A DNA stretch of 64,000 nucleotides from Hyphococcus sp. (GCA_028281665.1 JANQJK010000012.1:61550-125549), one strand, 5' to 3'. Counted from the first letter of the stretch, positions 53,117 through 62,395 are shown. Notes: generated by a model from the sequence alone, not told the origin. Program-made: numbers and translations.

Positions 53117-55000
53117 ATGCGTATGTGTCTGGCGCAATTGAACCGGGTTTGCTTGGCGGCTGCTTTCGCCGTAGTTTGGTTCTCCGGCGCGTTTGCACAG
53201 ATGAGCGATGACGCGTCTTCTTACGCCTCATTTTTCGATGAAACCGTTTCCCGACAGCTTGAAGAAAGCGAGATCGCCGGCGCTGTTGTTGCGGTTGTCG
53301 AGAATGGCGAGGTCGCCTTTCTCAAAGGGTATGGGGTTGCCGATCGCGCAACGAGCGCGGCTGTCGATCCCAAGAATTCAATGTTCCGCATTGCATCGGT
53401 ATCGAAACTATTTACCGCTGTTGCAGTCATGCAATTGGTGCAGCGCGGCGCACTCGATCTTGATACGGACATTCGCGAATATGTCGACTTCGACGTGCGT
53501 GCTCCGCTCGGGTCTGTAACGTTGAGGCATTTGCTGACTCATCGCGCTGGGTTTGAAGATTTTGCGAAAAATCGGTTTTTGCCGTTGCCCGAGCTTTTGC
53601 AACCGCTGAGTGACTATGTTCAAACCTCGATGCCGTCGCAAATTTACGCACCAGGCGCAGTCCCTTCATATTCGAGCTACAGCTTTTCCCTGGCAGGCCA
53701 TGTGGTGGAACAAGCGAGCGGTGAGACGTTTGAAGGCTATGTGGCAGAGAAGATCTTTGAGCCTCTTGGCATGACGCGATCCAGTTTTACGCAACCCTTG
53801 CCGGAAGCGCTCGCGCGTCACGCCGTGAAAGGATATGCGCCAGGGGCCGAAGTTTCGCGCGCTTATGAAATTATCGGCGGAACGCCGCAAGGCGGCATGG
53901 CGGCAAGCGGCGCCGACATGGCGCAGTTCATGTTGTGGGTTCTCGATGCGTTCAAAGAGCATAAGGGCGCACAATCAACGTCTGTTATGATGCAACAGAT
54001 GCTGACGCCGCAATATGTTTCCGATCCACGTCTTGGCGCTATGGGGATTGGTTTCTATCGAACAAATCGAAACGGTCTGGCGTTGTGGGGCCATTCCGGA
54101 TCAAGTCAGGATTTCCGTTCCCATCTATTAATTTCTCCCGAGAAAGATCTTGGATTTTTTGCTGTGCTATCAGGGGACGGAATAAAAGGCCGAGATGAAG
54201 CCGGTGTGTTAAGTAACCTCTTTTTCGATAGATATTTTCCGTATACTGAGGTAATAGAATTGGAATCTGGCTTGCAGCGCAAGTCTGATATTGCTGGCCG
54301 GTATCGCTCCACACGCCGGTCTGAAACGACGCTTTTTGCGTTGCTGACGCCGCTAATGTACGACGTTTTAGTCAGCGTCACAGATGACGGCGGCGTTACG
54401 GTCTCTTCAATACGTATGCCAGATGGCCAGCCAGTCGTGTTCTATCCAGCAGGTGAGGGAGTGTTTCAGAGCGCTGATACCGGCCAGGCGATTGCGTTCA
54501 GGAACGTCGATGGAAAATATGTTCTTGAACCTGGGCCGCCGCTACAATTCTATGTAAAAGACGAGGGTCTCAGCCGACAAACTCTATCTAAGCTGCTTGG
54601 GCTTATTTTTGCTGGCGCCGCCCTAGGGTTTCTAACGTTGATCTGGCGGCGGTTTAAGCCGAACACACAAGTATCAGAGCGCAGATTCTCATTCGCGCCG
54701 CCGCTTGCGGCCATGGCCGCCGGCGCGGGTTGGGTTGGGCTTTGCTGGTTCTTTCTTCGAGGCCTTTCGGACTACACGCTGCTTTCGTCAGAGAGCGACG
54801 CTCTGTTGGTGGGCGTCTATGCGTTTGCAGCTCTGGCCGTACTGTTGATGGCGCTCAGCATATTCTCAATTGCATCAGGTATCGCAAAACGCGGATTTGT
54901 GCGAGCGCTCCTGCCAGACGGGATTTTCTTAGTCATATCGTTGGTGAGCATCATGCTCTTTTATCACTTTAACGTGCTGCGGTTTTCCATGCAGTATTGA
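53117..55000 (+). CDS. Secreted serine hydrolase (beta-lactamase family) with C-terminal membrane anchor
   Basis: This 627-residue protein has a signal peptide (LNRVCLAAAFAVVWFSGA then FAQ) and a class C beta-lactamase-like domain, with SxxK in RIASVSKLFT, YSSYS as the YxN-equivalent, and HSG in LWGHSGSSQD. After a spacer domain, four to five hydrophobic segments fill residues about 480-627 (LLGLIFAGAALGFLTLIW to the C-terminus). This layout is common in exported esterases anchored to the inner membrane. ATG 53117 has AAAGG 7 nt upstream; GTG 53111 overlaps the transporter stop. The P450 gene follows. Confidence 0.88.
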   Translation: MRMCLAQLNRVCLAAAFAVVWFSGAFAQMSDDASSYASFFDETVSRQLEESEIAGAVVAVVENGEVAFLKGYGVADRATSAAVDPKNSMFRIASVSKLFTAVAVMQLVQRGALDLDTDIREYVDFDVRAPLGSVTLRHLLTHRAGFEDFAKNRFLPLPELLQPLSDYVQTSMPSQIYAPGAVPSYSSYSFSLAGHVVEQASGETFEGYVAEKIFEPLGMTRSSFTQPLPEALARHAVKGYAPGAEVSRAYEIIGGTPQGGMAASGADMAQFMLWVLDAFKEHKGAQSTSVMMQQMLTPQYVSDPRLGAMGIGFYRTNRNGLALWGHSGSSQDFRSHLLISPEKDLGFFAVLSGDGIKGRDEAGVLSNLFFDRYFPYTEVIELESGLQRKSDIAGRYRSTRRSETTLFALLTPLMYDVLVSVTDDGGVTVSSIRMPDGQPVVFYPAGEGVFQSADTGQAIAFRNVDGKYVLEPGPPLQFYVKDEGLSRQTLSKLLGLIFAGAALGFLTLIWRRFKPNTQVSERRFSFAPPLAAMAAGAGWVGLCWFFLRGLSDYTLLSSESDALLVGVYAFAALAVLLMALSIFSIASGIAKRGFVRALLPDGIFLVISLVSIMLFYHFNVLRFSMQY

Positions 55001-55008
55001 TTTCCGTA

Positions 55009-56214
55009 ATGACTGATAGCACCCAACAACGCGAATTCAGTTTTCCTGTCGGCGCTAGCATCAGTCCGGCGGAACTGGATCGCGACCCCTACAGTGTCTT
55101 TGAACGCTTGCGCGCGCGTGAGCCTATCAGTTGGATCAAGGCGTTATCGATTTGGTACGTCGTGAAATACAAAGATGTTCAGGCAATTCTCAAAGACACG
55201 GAGCACTTTGTTACATCCTCGGACCAATCGCTCATTTACGATACTTTTGGCGCGCATATTCTGACTGTCGAAGGGGCTCAACATACAGCGTATAAGACGG
55301 TGCTCAGAAAGCCCTTTTCCAAGTCTGTTGTGAAACAGACCATGGCGGAAGCTATCAGGCGCCATACGGATCGGTTGTTGGACGAGATAGCGCCTCTGGG
55401 CGCAGTTGACTTCCGGCCGGCGTTTGCAAGCCGTTTGCCGATCCTGACAATGCTGTCGCTCTTCGGGTTGCCGCTGGAGGATGAGCAGGACCTTAGGCGC
55501 TGGTACAATTCATTCGAACATGCGCTTGCGAATTTCGAAAGAGATGAAGCGGTTCGAATTGAAGCGAAACGTGATGTTCAAGCGTTTCATGACCTTCTTC
55601 AACAACGCATTGAGGAATTCCGCACAAAGCCTGCGCCGTCTTTGCTGAGCGAACTTGCCAATGCACCGGTTGAGGAACGGATGTCCGACGATGAGATCAA
55701 GAGAAACGCGTCAATCATCTTTTTCGGCGGGATCTCGACAGTTGAGGCGCTGATGCTGAATACGCTTTGGGCTCTTAGTCTTTATCCGGAAGTGAAGCAG
55801 AGCGTGATGGCTGATCGAACGTTGTTGCCTCAAGCAATTGAGGAATCGATACGATTTTGTGCGCCCGTTCAATCGGCGACGCGCTACGTAACTAAAGATA
55901 CCGAAATCGCAGGCGTGCGCTTCAGGCAAGGCGATACTATCAACTGCATGTTGGGTGCAGCTAATCGCGACCCTGAAGTATTTGCCCATCCTGACGAGTT
56001 TAACATCGACCGTAAGAACATGCGTCAGCATCTTGGTTTCGCTATTGGGCCCCATCATTGTCTAGGATCGCATCTGGCTCGCCTGGAAGCGGAAATCGCC
56101 CTCTCGCGCATGTTTGACAGAATGCCCACTTGGAAGGCGCTTGATCTTTATGAGGCGCACCCCCGAGGTTATGAGTTTCGACAACCTAAATCCATGAAAC
56201 TGTCGTGGGAATAG
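55009..56214 (+). CDS. Cytochrome P450 monooxygenase
   Basis: This bacterial class I P450 of about 401 residues has the I-helix oxygen-binding motif FFGGISTVEAL (about residue 240), ExxR in EESIRF (about 284) and the heme-thiolate motif FAIGPHHCLGSHLARLE (about 343-359) with the Cys ligand. It hydroxylates or demethylates a small substrate and needs ferredoxin and reductase, none of which is encoded nearby. ATG 55009 is the likely start; TTG 54997 overlaps the previous stop. With an acyl-CoA ligase, transporter and esterase it forms a plausible uptake, hydrolysis, hydroxylation and activation route for an ester-containing compound. Confidence 0.92.
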   Translation: MTDSTQQREFSFPVGASISPAELDRDPYSVFERLRAREPISWIKALSIWYVVKYKDVQAILKDTEHFVTSSDQSLIYDTFGAHILTVEGAQHTAYKTVLRKPFSKSVVKQTMAEAIRRHTDRLLDEIAPLGAVDFRPAFASRLPILTMLSLFGLPLEDEQDLRRWYNSFEHALANFERDEAVRIEAKRDVQAFHDLLQQRIEEFRTKPAPSLLSELANAPVEERMSDDEIKRNASIIFFGGISTVEALMLNTLWALSLYPEVKQSVMADRTLLPQAIEESIRFCAPVQSATRYVTKDTEIAGVRFRQGDTINCMLGAANRDPEVFAHPDEFNIDRKNMRQHLGFAIGPHHCLGSHLARLEAEIALSRMFDRMPTWKALDLYEAHPRGYEFRQPKSMKLSWE

Positions 56215-56301
56215 TATGACGCCTTTGAACAACGTGTCTCGAAAACCGCCGGTTCATCGACCGTTCACTATGTCTATGATCTTGCCGGAGGGAGTTTTTG
56301 A
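56215..56301 (+). pseudogene. RHS-repeat protein fragment
   Basis: Read from the base after the P450 stop, 28 codons give YDAFEQRVSKTAGSSTVHYVYDLAGGSF and a TGA (sequence split here as YDAFEQRVSKTAG plus SSTVHYVYDLAGGSF). This is a clear RHS/YD repeat: Y-D-A-F-G-Q-R-V-S-K followed by the HYVYD-LAG motif. There is no start codon or neighbouring RHS sequence, so it is a scrap of a large polymorphic-toxin or wall protein gene left after rearrangement. Confidence 0.65.
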
Positions 56302-56493
56302 GCCATTCGTATTGTCCCTTCAGCAGCTACCGCAGCAGTGAGACCGCGTTTGAAGACACGCGTTTGCTTGGAATAGCGTGTTCTTTGTCGGGCGCCGTCG
56401 TTTAATCCAGCGCGATTCCAACCGCGCTGTTACGCGCATGCCGTTGTTCGTGAAATTGCCGAAAACGGCGTCGGCACATTTAAGCGCAGTATT

Positions 56494-56784
56494 ATGTTTT
56501 GCCTTGTGCTGTTTCCTCAATTCATAAATCTAGAATACTTTATAAATTACTTTCGTGACTTCTTATTCAATGTAGACATCGCCCTCATAGTTTACGGATC
56601 TTCTGTCATTGCGATGGTTTCGCTGGCGGCGATATCAAAATCAATTCTAAAAGTCGCAACGCTCATTGCGCTTGTATGGGTTGTTACGTCAATCGTTCAT
56701 CGCAGCATTCACGTCTCGACCTTTCTGTGCTTTTCCATCGCTGTTGACTTGTTTCTCGCTTACAAATTCTGGCGCCAATCGTAG
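56494..56784 (+). CDS. Small hypothetical membrane protein
   Basis: The 96-residue product has three hydrophobic stretches (residues about 25-45, 50-65, 75-92) and is rich in Ile, Val and Phe. I do not recognise it. No clear ribosome-binding site is visible. It lies in a region of gene fragments downstream of the P450 operon, so it may be an orphan of an island. A second small membrane ORF follows closely. Confidence 0.4.
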   Translation: MFCLVLFPQFINLEYFINYFRDFLFNVDIALIVYGSSVIAMVSLAAISKSILKVATLIALVWVVTSIVHRSIHVSTFLCFSIAVDLFLAYKFWRQS

Positions 56785-56805
56785 AAGGAGATCTTCCCTG
56801 TCATT

Positions 56806-57021
56806 TTGTGCGTGTTTACGACAGGCGAAATCATATTCACGATTGCAGCCATCGGAACGTCCTTTAGCCTGTATTGGACGCAGTTTGTACTCAACAGGGT
56901 GTTAGACTTCATGTTGCTCTACGTCATGGGATGCTCTCTTTTGCGCTTACATCTGTTGCGGGCGCAAAGAAAGGAAAAAGAGCCATTTATTGACTGGCGG
57001 GCGCAGTTTGTCTCAGCTTGA
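56806..57021 (+). CDS. Small hypothetical membrane protein
   Basis: The 71-residue product has two hydrophobic segments (IIFTIAAIGTSFSLYW and FMLLYVMGCSLL regions) and a basic/acidic tail. The start is TTG 56806 or GTG 56812. An AAGGAG at 56785-56790 is somewhat too far away, so the start is uncertain. Unrecognised; probably paired with the preceding membrane ORF. Confidence 0.35.
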   Translation: MCVFTTGEIIFTIAAIGTSFSLYWTQFVLNRVLDFMLLYVMGCSLLRLHLLRAQRKEKEPFIDWRAQFVSA

Positions 57022-57320
57022 ATAGCTGGAACGCCAATGCGAAAACCGCGTTATCAGTTTCCCTCCTCAGCGCATGTTTAGCTAGTTGAGCCGCTCGCTC
57101 TCTGGCGCCAATTCGTCCACAAGCGCGCGGAAAAAAGCGAGCATTTTTGAGTCGACGGTGACCTTTTTGCCTGTCGATAGACGCACCGTCACGCGACCAT
57201 CATCATGATGTTCTTCAAATCGCCCACGCCATTCAGCCTTTTGAAAGGGGGCTGGCTACATGCTGTTTTGCTCACGATCAAGGGCGCAATGACCCGGATT
57301 CAAAGTCAAGTTCTTCGCCA
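57022..57320. other. Gap with a degenerate reading frame on the minus strand
   Basis: On the minus strand an open stretch ending at a TAG (57084-57082) reads FQKAEWRGRFEEHHDDGRV, then TVRLSTGKKVTVDSKMLAFF and RALVDELAPESERLN. It has protein-like composition but no start codon: a TAG interrupts it near 57256. It looks like the 3' remnant of a small gene. Nothing else is seen. Confidence 0.35.
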
Positions 57321-57710
57321 CTATTTGCTCCCCAAATTTGATGGCATTGTATCAGCCACAGCCGGTTGACCAAACAAAAGCCCCACAGCTGCAGCATCTT
57401 TGAGTCCCGCAGGTAGCCGACGCCTGTAATGTTCAGCTAACGCCATAAGCTTAGTTTGAACAGCATCAGCGCATTCGGGCTGTAGTAGCTCCAAATTCTC
57501 GTCCAGCAACAGATGAGCGATAACAAGCGTGTGAGCTGAATCTCCAGCCTTGTCAGCAATACGCTGCAAATCCCTCATTGAAATCGCACGGACGCCAGCT
57601 TCCATGCGCGAATATGAGGACTGGCTGGTGCACAAAAGCTCCGCCATTTCCACTTGCGACAGGCGCCAATGAGCCCTGTAAACACGCAATAACAAACCAA
57701 ACTCAAGCAA
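57321..57710 (-). CDS. XRE-family helix-turn-helix regulator
   Basis: The 129-residue protein has an N-terminal Cro/C1-type HTH (LLLRVYRAHWRLSQVEMAELLCTSQSSYSRMEAG, residues about 6-39) followed by an unrecognised helical tail. The TTG start at 57710 is preceded by AGGCG. Such small regulators are common on islands and phages; its neighbours are gene fragments and a truncated integrase, consistent with a mobile-element remnant. Confidence 0.65.
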   Translation of the reverse strand: MLEFGLLLRVYRAHWRLSQVEMAELLCTSQSSYSRMEAGVRAISMRDLQRIADKAGDSAHTLVIAHLLLDENLELLQPECADAVQTKLMALAEHYRRRLPAGLKDAAAVGLLFGQPAVADTMPSNLGSK

Positions 57711-57887
57711 GGCGCCTAACCCCCAATCACGAATTCAGTCTTCGTCAAAAAATGCTCTTGAGCAAGTTATAATGGCGGCAATCTAAGAGGCGTCCTCGAC
57801 GTTAGTGTCGATCCTCATGAACTTATCACGACAATCTTTATAGGCGTCGATCCTGTACGAAAACTCTTCGTCGCCGCCGATCCGCTG

Positions 57888-58484
57888 ATGAATACGCCGG
57901 CCCCGATGTCTCGTTCGGTCGAATTCAAAACCCATCATATCGAACATATTCTCGACAGCGGCTGGGCGACTTGGGAGCGCGAGCGCCGTCCAGGCAAGGC
58001 CAAAAATCGCCCAACAGCGAATCTGGAAGATCTGCGAACCGAGGTGTTAATCGGGGGAAAGCGGGATCGGCTCATCGACCTGATAGCACTTGAGCGTATT
58101 GCGCGCGGCCTCGATCCGGGCGAACGCCATCTCGTTTCGGACCGTTTGGCGAAACCTCCCGCTAAACGCGGCGCAGCAAAACATCCGATTCTTGATGAAT
58201 TCGATATTACGCCCAACGCTTTATTCGATCTTATAGACGGCGCGGCCCGTCTGAAAATGGCCGTGCGCGGATGGGTCGCCGAACAACATTTGGAGAAAGC
58301 TCTGAGAAGTTTGCGTGGCGTCACGGAATGCGTGCGGCTTGAAGGCGACGGACAGCCAGATATTTCGCTGCGTTGGAAAGGCGCTTGCGGCCGCAGAGCG
58401 CGACGGCGAAAGCGTTTACGTCACAAACGCCATCCGACTGCTTTTATTTACGGGAGCCCGTCTCTCCGAGATTCTGACGCTTAA
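57888..58484 (+). pseudogene. 5' fragment of an unidentified gene, joined to an integrase fragment
   Basis: This frame is open from 57762 and has an ATG at 57888. Its authentic part, to about 58375, reads SVEFKTHHIEHILDSGWATW, later LKMAVRGWVAEQHLEKAL and GVTECVRLEGDGQPDISLRW. The last segment resembles the strand-acid pattern of restriction-endonuclease-like (PDDEXK) domains, where an E-x-K would come next. Instead, after QPDISLRWKG the frame runs into integrase DNA read out of frame (CGRRARRRKRLRHKR), so the gene is truncated. Function unassigned; the nuclease similarity is tentative. Confidence 0.5.
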
Positions 58485-58929
58485 ATGGGAAGACGTCGAT
58501 TTGGAAGAAGAGTTTCTACGCCCAGAAAACTCTATGACTGGTCGAAAGATGGTCGTAGCGCCTCCGCCCGCATTGGAGATCCTGATTTCGCTGCCGAAGC
58601 AGAGCGGCAATCCATATGTGATCTGCGGGCGCGTTCCGGGAGAACATCTTGTCAATATTCAAAAGCCATGGCGTCGCATCCGCGCCAAAGCGGAACTCGA
58701 CGACGTACGACTTCATGATTTGCGGCATTCCTATGCGAGTGTCACAGCGGCGGGCGGCATGAGCCTTCCGCTTATCGGGTCGCTGCTCGGCCACACTCAA
58801 GCGCAAACGACGCAACGATATGCTCATTTGGCTGATGACCCGCGTAAGGCCGCAGCTGAATCCGTAGCCGCTGAGATCGCGGCAAATCTCAGCGGCGCAG
58901 GCGGCAAAGTGATCAATTTTAGCCGGTAG
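58372..58929 (+). pseudogene. Tyrosine recombinase (phage-type integrase), catalytic C-terminal half only
   Basis: The frame encodes GKALAAAERDG, then LLFTGARLSEILTLKWEDVD (first catalytic Arg), HDLRHSYAS (His and second Arg), and GHTQAQTTQRYAHL (His and nucleophilic Tyr), ending SGAGGKVINFSR. The active site is complete, but the N-terminal arm- and core-binding domains (about 200 residues) are missing and replaced by the unrelated gene fragment upstream, so it is unlikely to work as an integrase. The junction lies near 58375. It marks a decayed integrated element. Confidence 0.8.
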
Positions 58930-59032
58930 AGCACCCCCATGCGTCCGATGGGGTGGAGGGGTGGAACAAGTCCTGGCGACAGTGCCTTTCGTTAATTGAA
59001 TGCATCCGTTTAAGTCCAAGATAAAACTCGGT

Positions 59033-59065
59033 GGCGAATTAGAAATTCGCCGCCGCAATTTTTTT
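59033..59065 (+). terminator. Candidate bidirectional terminator between integrase fragment and secreted-protein gene
   Basis: GGCGAATT-AGA-AATTCGCC is a perfect 8-bp stem (59033-59051) followed on the plus strand by a T7 run at 59059-59065. On the minus strand it lies just downstream of the stop at 59082. Confidence 0.55.
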
Positions 59066-59081
59066 AAGTTACTCGCCGAGT

Positions 59082-60359
59082 TCAGCGTGTTCGCCCTCGG
59101 GCCGATTCGACTGCTAGCGTGAAATTCACCCAATTCGACCATACTGTGGCGGCATTAGCTTCGGCGTGAAGACGGATGCGCCAGGAATACGTAACGCCTA
59201 GCTGAAGTTCGGGTCCCCGATAAACGATCGGTGACGTACGCTCTCCGTTTTGTTGCACCTCGCGGTACGGAAAAAACTGAATACCGGGAGCCCAAATCAA
59301 CTCGAGCGACGTGGCCTCGGCGACTTCAATTTCGTACTTCGCGACGTCGGTTTGGTTGCCGCCTAAATCAACGAGCGCGTCAAAAGATATACGCCGCCCC
59401 GACAAATCGTTAGGAACGACGTGGCCGTTTGTTTGCAGGTCTCGCGCCTGGATTGGATAAACCGGAACGCCGTCAACCAGCGCCAGTGCATCCGACGGCA
59501 GGCAAAGCTTCGACGTCGCGTCCCAGAGTAAACCTGCCGACCGTAATTCAATGAATAGGCAAGCGGCCGTGCTTACTGGCGCATAAAGCGTTTTCTCAAA
59601 CGGCCCGTTGGTGCATGGCATGCTACCTGCCCGCCAGTAATCGACCACGCCGTCACGTTCAAACTGCCGAAAGTAAATCAAGTAGCCGTCTTCCTGGCGC
59701 AGCGGGCAGTTGCCTGTAACTTTGATATAGTCATCATCCAGCCGCGTTATGTTTTTAATCGTCAGCGCCACTGAGCCGTCGTCGATTACCACGTCCGAGC
59801 AAGTTTCTTCGGAATATGCGCCGTGTTGGCTGAACCTGTAACAAACGCGTTGGCCGCGCACATTAGTGTCCGTGAAATCAAGCGGTTCGTTATCTGCGAA
59901 AACTCGGACGACTTCCCAGGCGCCGTCATCGACGCGGCGTTCGAGCGTGAAATCACCTTCGCCGCCAGAGGCAGCAACGTTCACGCCGTCCGGCGTATTT
60001 TGAACCGTTACGTTGGAAGGCCAATCGAATTGCCGAATCAACTGGCCTTCGACTTTCACGCACGCGGGTTCCGACCAACCGCTGACGCCAGCGAGAGCCG
60101 CGTCTGGGTTCCAGCTTCGAGTCCGCCAGCAGATTTCCGCACCCGGATGAAGCTCGACGGTATCATCGACAATTCGAGTAGACGTTGCGTCAATGGAAAA
60201 AACGTTACTCCAAACATTTTTTTCGACGCCTGGTCGCGGGTCCACCAGAATCATGCGTTGAAGTTGCCAAACGCTCGGTTTCACCGGTATCGGTGCATCA
60301 AAATCCAAAATCACGTCTTCTGGATTGCCTCGAATTGCTGCGCGCAAATTTTGCGGCAT
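59082..60359 (-). CDS. Fn3-like repeat protein of unknown function (second half of a split secreted protein?)
   Basis: The 425-residue product has several beta-sandwich-like repeats with paired Cys (ICWRTRSWNPDAALAG, VCYRFSQHGAYSEETCSDV) and typical Fn3 spacing such as TYSWRIRLHAEANAATVWSNW near the C-terminus. It has no signal peptide, although these domains are extracellular in type. Its ATG overlaps the TAA of the upstream hydrolase gene (TAATG), so either translation is coupled or the two were one gene separated by a frameshift. Unrecognised otherwise. Confidence 0.65.
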   Translation of the reverse strand: MPQNLRAAIRGNPEDVILDFDAPIPVKPSVWQLQRMILVDPRPGVEKNVWSNVFSIDATSTRIVDDTVELHPGAEICWRTRSWNPDAALAGVSGWSEPACVKVEGQLIRQFDWPSNVTVQNTPDGVNVAASGGEGDFTLERRVDDGAWEVVRVFADNEPLDFTDTNVRGQRVCYRFSQHGAYSEETCSDVVIDDGSVALTIKNITRLDDDYIKVTGNCPLRQEDGYLIYFRQFERDGVVDYWRAGSMPCTNGPFEKTLYAPVSTAACLFIELRSAGLLWDATSKLCLPSDALALVDGVPVYPIQARDLQTNGHVVPNDLSGRRISFDALVDLGGNQTDVAKYEIEVAEATSLELIWAPGIQFFPYREVQQNGERTSPIVYRGPELQLGVTYSWRIRLHAEANAATVWSNWVNFTLAVESARGRTR

Positions 60360-62395
60360 TACCGCGGCGTCTTGAAGGACATTCGCCCGCCACGCACGGT
60401 TCCGTTCGAGTTCTGCGCAACGAATTCATAGTAAACTGTACTGCCGCCGCATGCTATGACTATTTCGCGTGAAAAATTATAGTTTTCAACGCTACAGCCG
60501 ATCGCAAACGGATTTGTAGCGTTTCCATATGACGGCGTCGAACCCCATTCGAGTGTCAGGCTTGTGCATTGCCCGTTTGTCGACGCAACGCCGCCAATGA
60601 TTGCACGGCTTACCGAGATTGCAGTCGGATCAAGCGTTAACGCGGATGGCAATGGCCCCATGGCGGATGGCGCCGGCGGCAGATTTCCGCATGGCGGAAC
60701 GATCAATTCATACGCATTGCTGCTATTCCGGCTACTGCTGCCATTTTTGCCTTTTACATGGATAATGACCCTGGCGTTCGGCCTCCCCTCGATCGGCACA
60801 CTGACTTCTGTCGCTCTTACGTCGGTGGCGACCTTTTCGCCGTCCACGAACCAGTCGTAAGTACGAGCGCCGCTTCCGGCTTCGACAATCGCGTCAAGCT
60901 CAAGTTGGGCGCCCCGGCAAACCAGTGTCGCTGACGCAATGCTAACCGGCGTAGGCGCCCGTGCGCAATCAGGTCCGCACGCTGTCAAAGCGCCGGTTCC
61001 GTCGAGTAATTCGCCATATTTCAGGTAATCTGCGTAGAATACACCAGCCTCCGCCTGTTCAAGCGGAACAACGATGGGATAAATTGGGGGTAATACGTCG
61101 GCGGTCGGCGGTATATAAGAAGAAGTGTTCGGGAACTTCAGCCACGAACTAGCGACGTACCCGCACAGCGCGCCGGCGCATCCGTAACGCCATGAATAGC
61201 CATCTGCGTTCGCGTCTACTGCGCGAACGACAAATTCAACGCCGGCGGGGAGAGTCGTTATGACCGTGTTTGGCGCAACGCCCGGCGCCGTGCGTAGATT
61301 TAAACGATCAATGGTGTAGGTATTGTCGCCAACTTCGAAAGTTTCCTTAGGTCGTTTTAGATTGGCTAAAACGTTTGCGACGCCGTCACGAAGTTGTTGT
61401 CCCAACGCGCCTTGACTGTAGTTTTTCAACAGGGAATGGGTTTTGATGACGTTTAGCAGTCCAGCAAAATCCGGGTCAGGATTATTCGCGCAATCACGAT
61501 CAATTATTCCAGTTTCAACGCCGCCTATATTGCGCGCCACCTGAAACGCCTCATGGCGGCCGCTGATCTCATTATTCTGATCAGCAACGTAGATGCGGGT
61601 CGTTGAGAGTAATGAAACGAGGTCGTTGCAAGTCGCAACGAATGCAATTTGGGATTCTGGCAACGGAAAATCGGCAGGTTTCAGCGGGGCGCCCACCAGA
61701 ACGGCACCGATAGAATTGAACCGTCGTTCCGCATATTGATCTGTGCGCATGCGCTCCAGCGCAGCACGGGTGAGAAGGGCGCCGCCACTATGGGCGACAA
61801 TCAGGATTGGCGCATCTTCGTTGTCGAACAATCGCGTCAAATCGTCCGCAAGTTGAATTGCAGCGGGCCAATCTTCATCAAACACCGTCGGTTGAACAAA
61901 CAAAATTTGAGAAAGCGCGGACATAAAGTCCGTTATACGCGTGGCGATGTCGAATTCTACAGAGCACCGCCATTCCAAAGCGTTGCCGAAAACGCCAAGA
62001 CCATCAAGTTCGCAAAGCGCGCGCGTCATTTCATCGCGAAGATCTAACGGCGTTGGATTTCTAAACCCATGAAAGTCAGCGGTCGGAAAATGCTTCGTTA
62101 GGGCTGCTTCAAGCACGTCAACCGTTTCCGGTAAGCTTGATCGTGGGCTTTGTATGCCCGGCACGATAACTACACGGGCGCTTTTCCCATCGTCTAACGG
62201 CGCCGGGGATGATGTGAAGCCGGTGCTATCATGGAAATTCAGCCGCCCATCGTCGATCATATCGACGACGACGTCGTCAATCGGCGTTTCTTGAGCGGAG
62301 GCAGTGTTTAAATTGGCGCAGGATACACCCGTTAGGCCGACCGTCGTCGTCATTATGGCGCCGGCGGCGAAGAATCTTCCGGTGCCACGTGCCAT
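60359..62395 (-). CDS. Exported alpha/beta-hydrolase with SH3b and Fn3-like domains
   Basis: From ATG 62395 the product is 678 residues. A signal sequence (RFFAAGAIMTTTVGLTGVSC, then ASAQ; a lipobox-like VSC is possible) is followed by an alpha/beta hydrolase domain at about residues 50-300: nucleophile Ser in VAHSGGALLTRAAL, candidate His in KTHSLLKNY. A bacterial SH3 domain (RLNLRTAPGVAPNTVITTLP to GYVASSWLKF) and two Ig/Fn3-like domains follow. It may be a secreted or surface esterase/lipase. The frame is open to 62644 but upstream residues look non-coding, and no ribosome-binding site was found, so the start is uncertain. The stop overlaps the next gene. Confidence 0.7.
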   Translation of the reverse strand: MARGTGRFFAAGAIMTTTVGLTGVSCANLNTASAQETPIDDVVVDMIDDGRLNFHDSTGFTSSPAPLDDGKSARVVIVPGIQSPRSSLPETVDVLEAALTKHFPTADFHGFRNPTPLDLRDEMTRALCELDGLGVFGNALEWRCSVEFDIATRITDFMSALSQILFVQPTVFDEDWPAAIQLADDLTRLFDNEDAPILIVAHSGGALLTRAALERMRTDQYAERRFNSIGAVLVGAPLKPADFPLPESQIAFVATCNDLVSLLSTTRIYVADQNNEISGRHEAFQVARNIGGVETGIIDRDCANNPDPDFAGLLNVIKTHSLLKNYSQGALGQQLRDGVANVLANLKRPKETFEVGDNTYTIDRLNLRTAPGVAPNTVITTLPAGVEFVVRAVDANADGYSWRYGCAGALCGYVASSWLKFPNTSSYIPPTADVLPPIYPIVVPLEQAEAGVFYADYLKYGELLDGTGALTACGPDCARAPTPVSIASATLVCRGAQLELDAIVEAGSGARTYDWFVDGEKVATDVRATEVSVPIEGRPNARVIIHVKGKNGSSSRNSSNAYELIVPPCGNLPPAPSAMGPLPSALTLDPTAISVSRAIIGGVASTNGQCTSLTLEWGSTPSYGNATNPFAIGCSVENYNFSREIVIACGGSTVYYEFVAQNSNGTVRGGRMSFKTPR

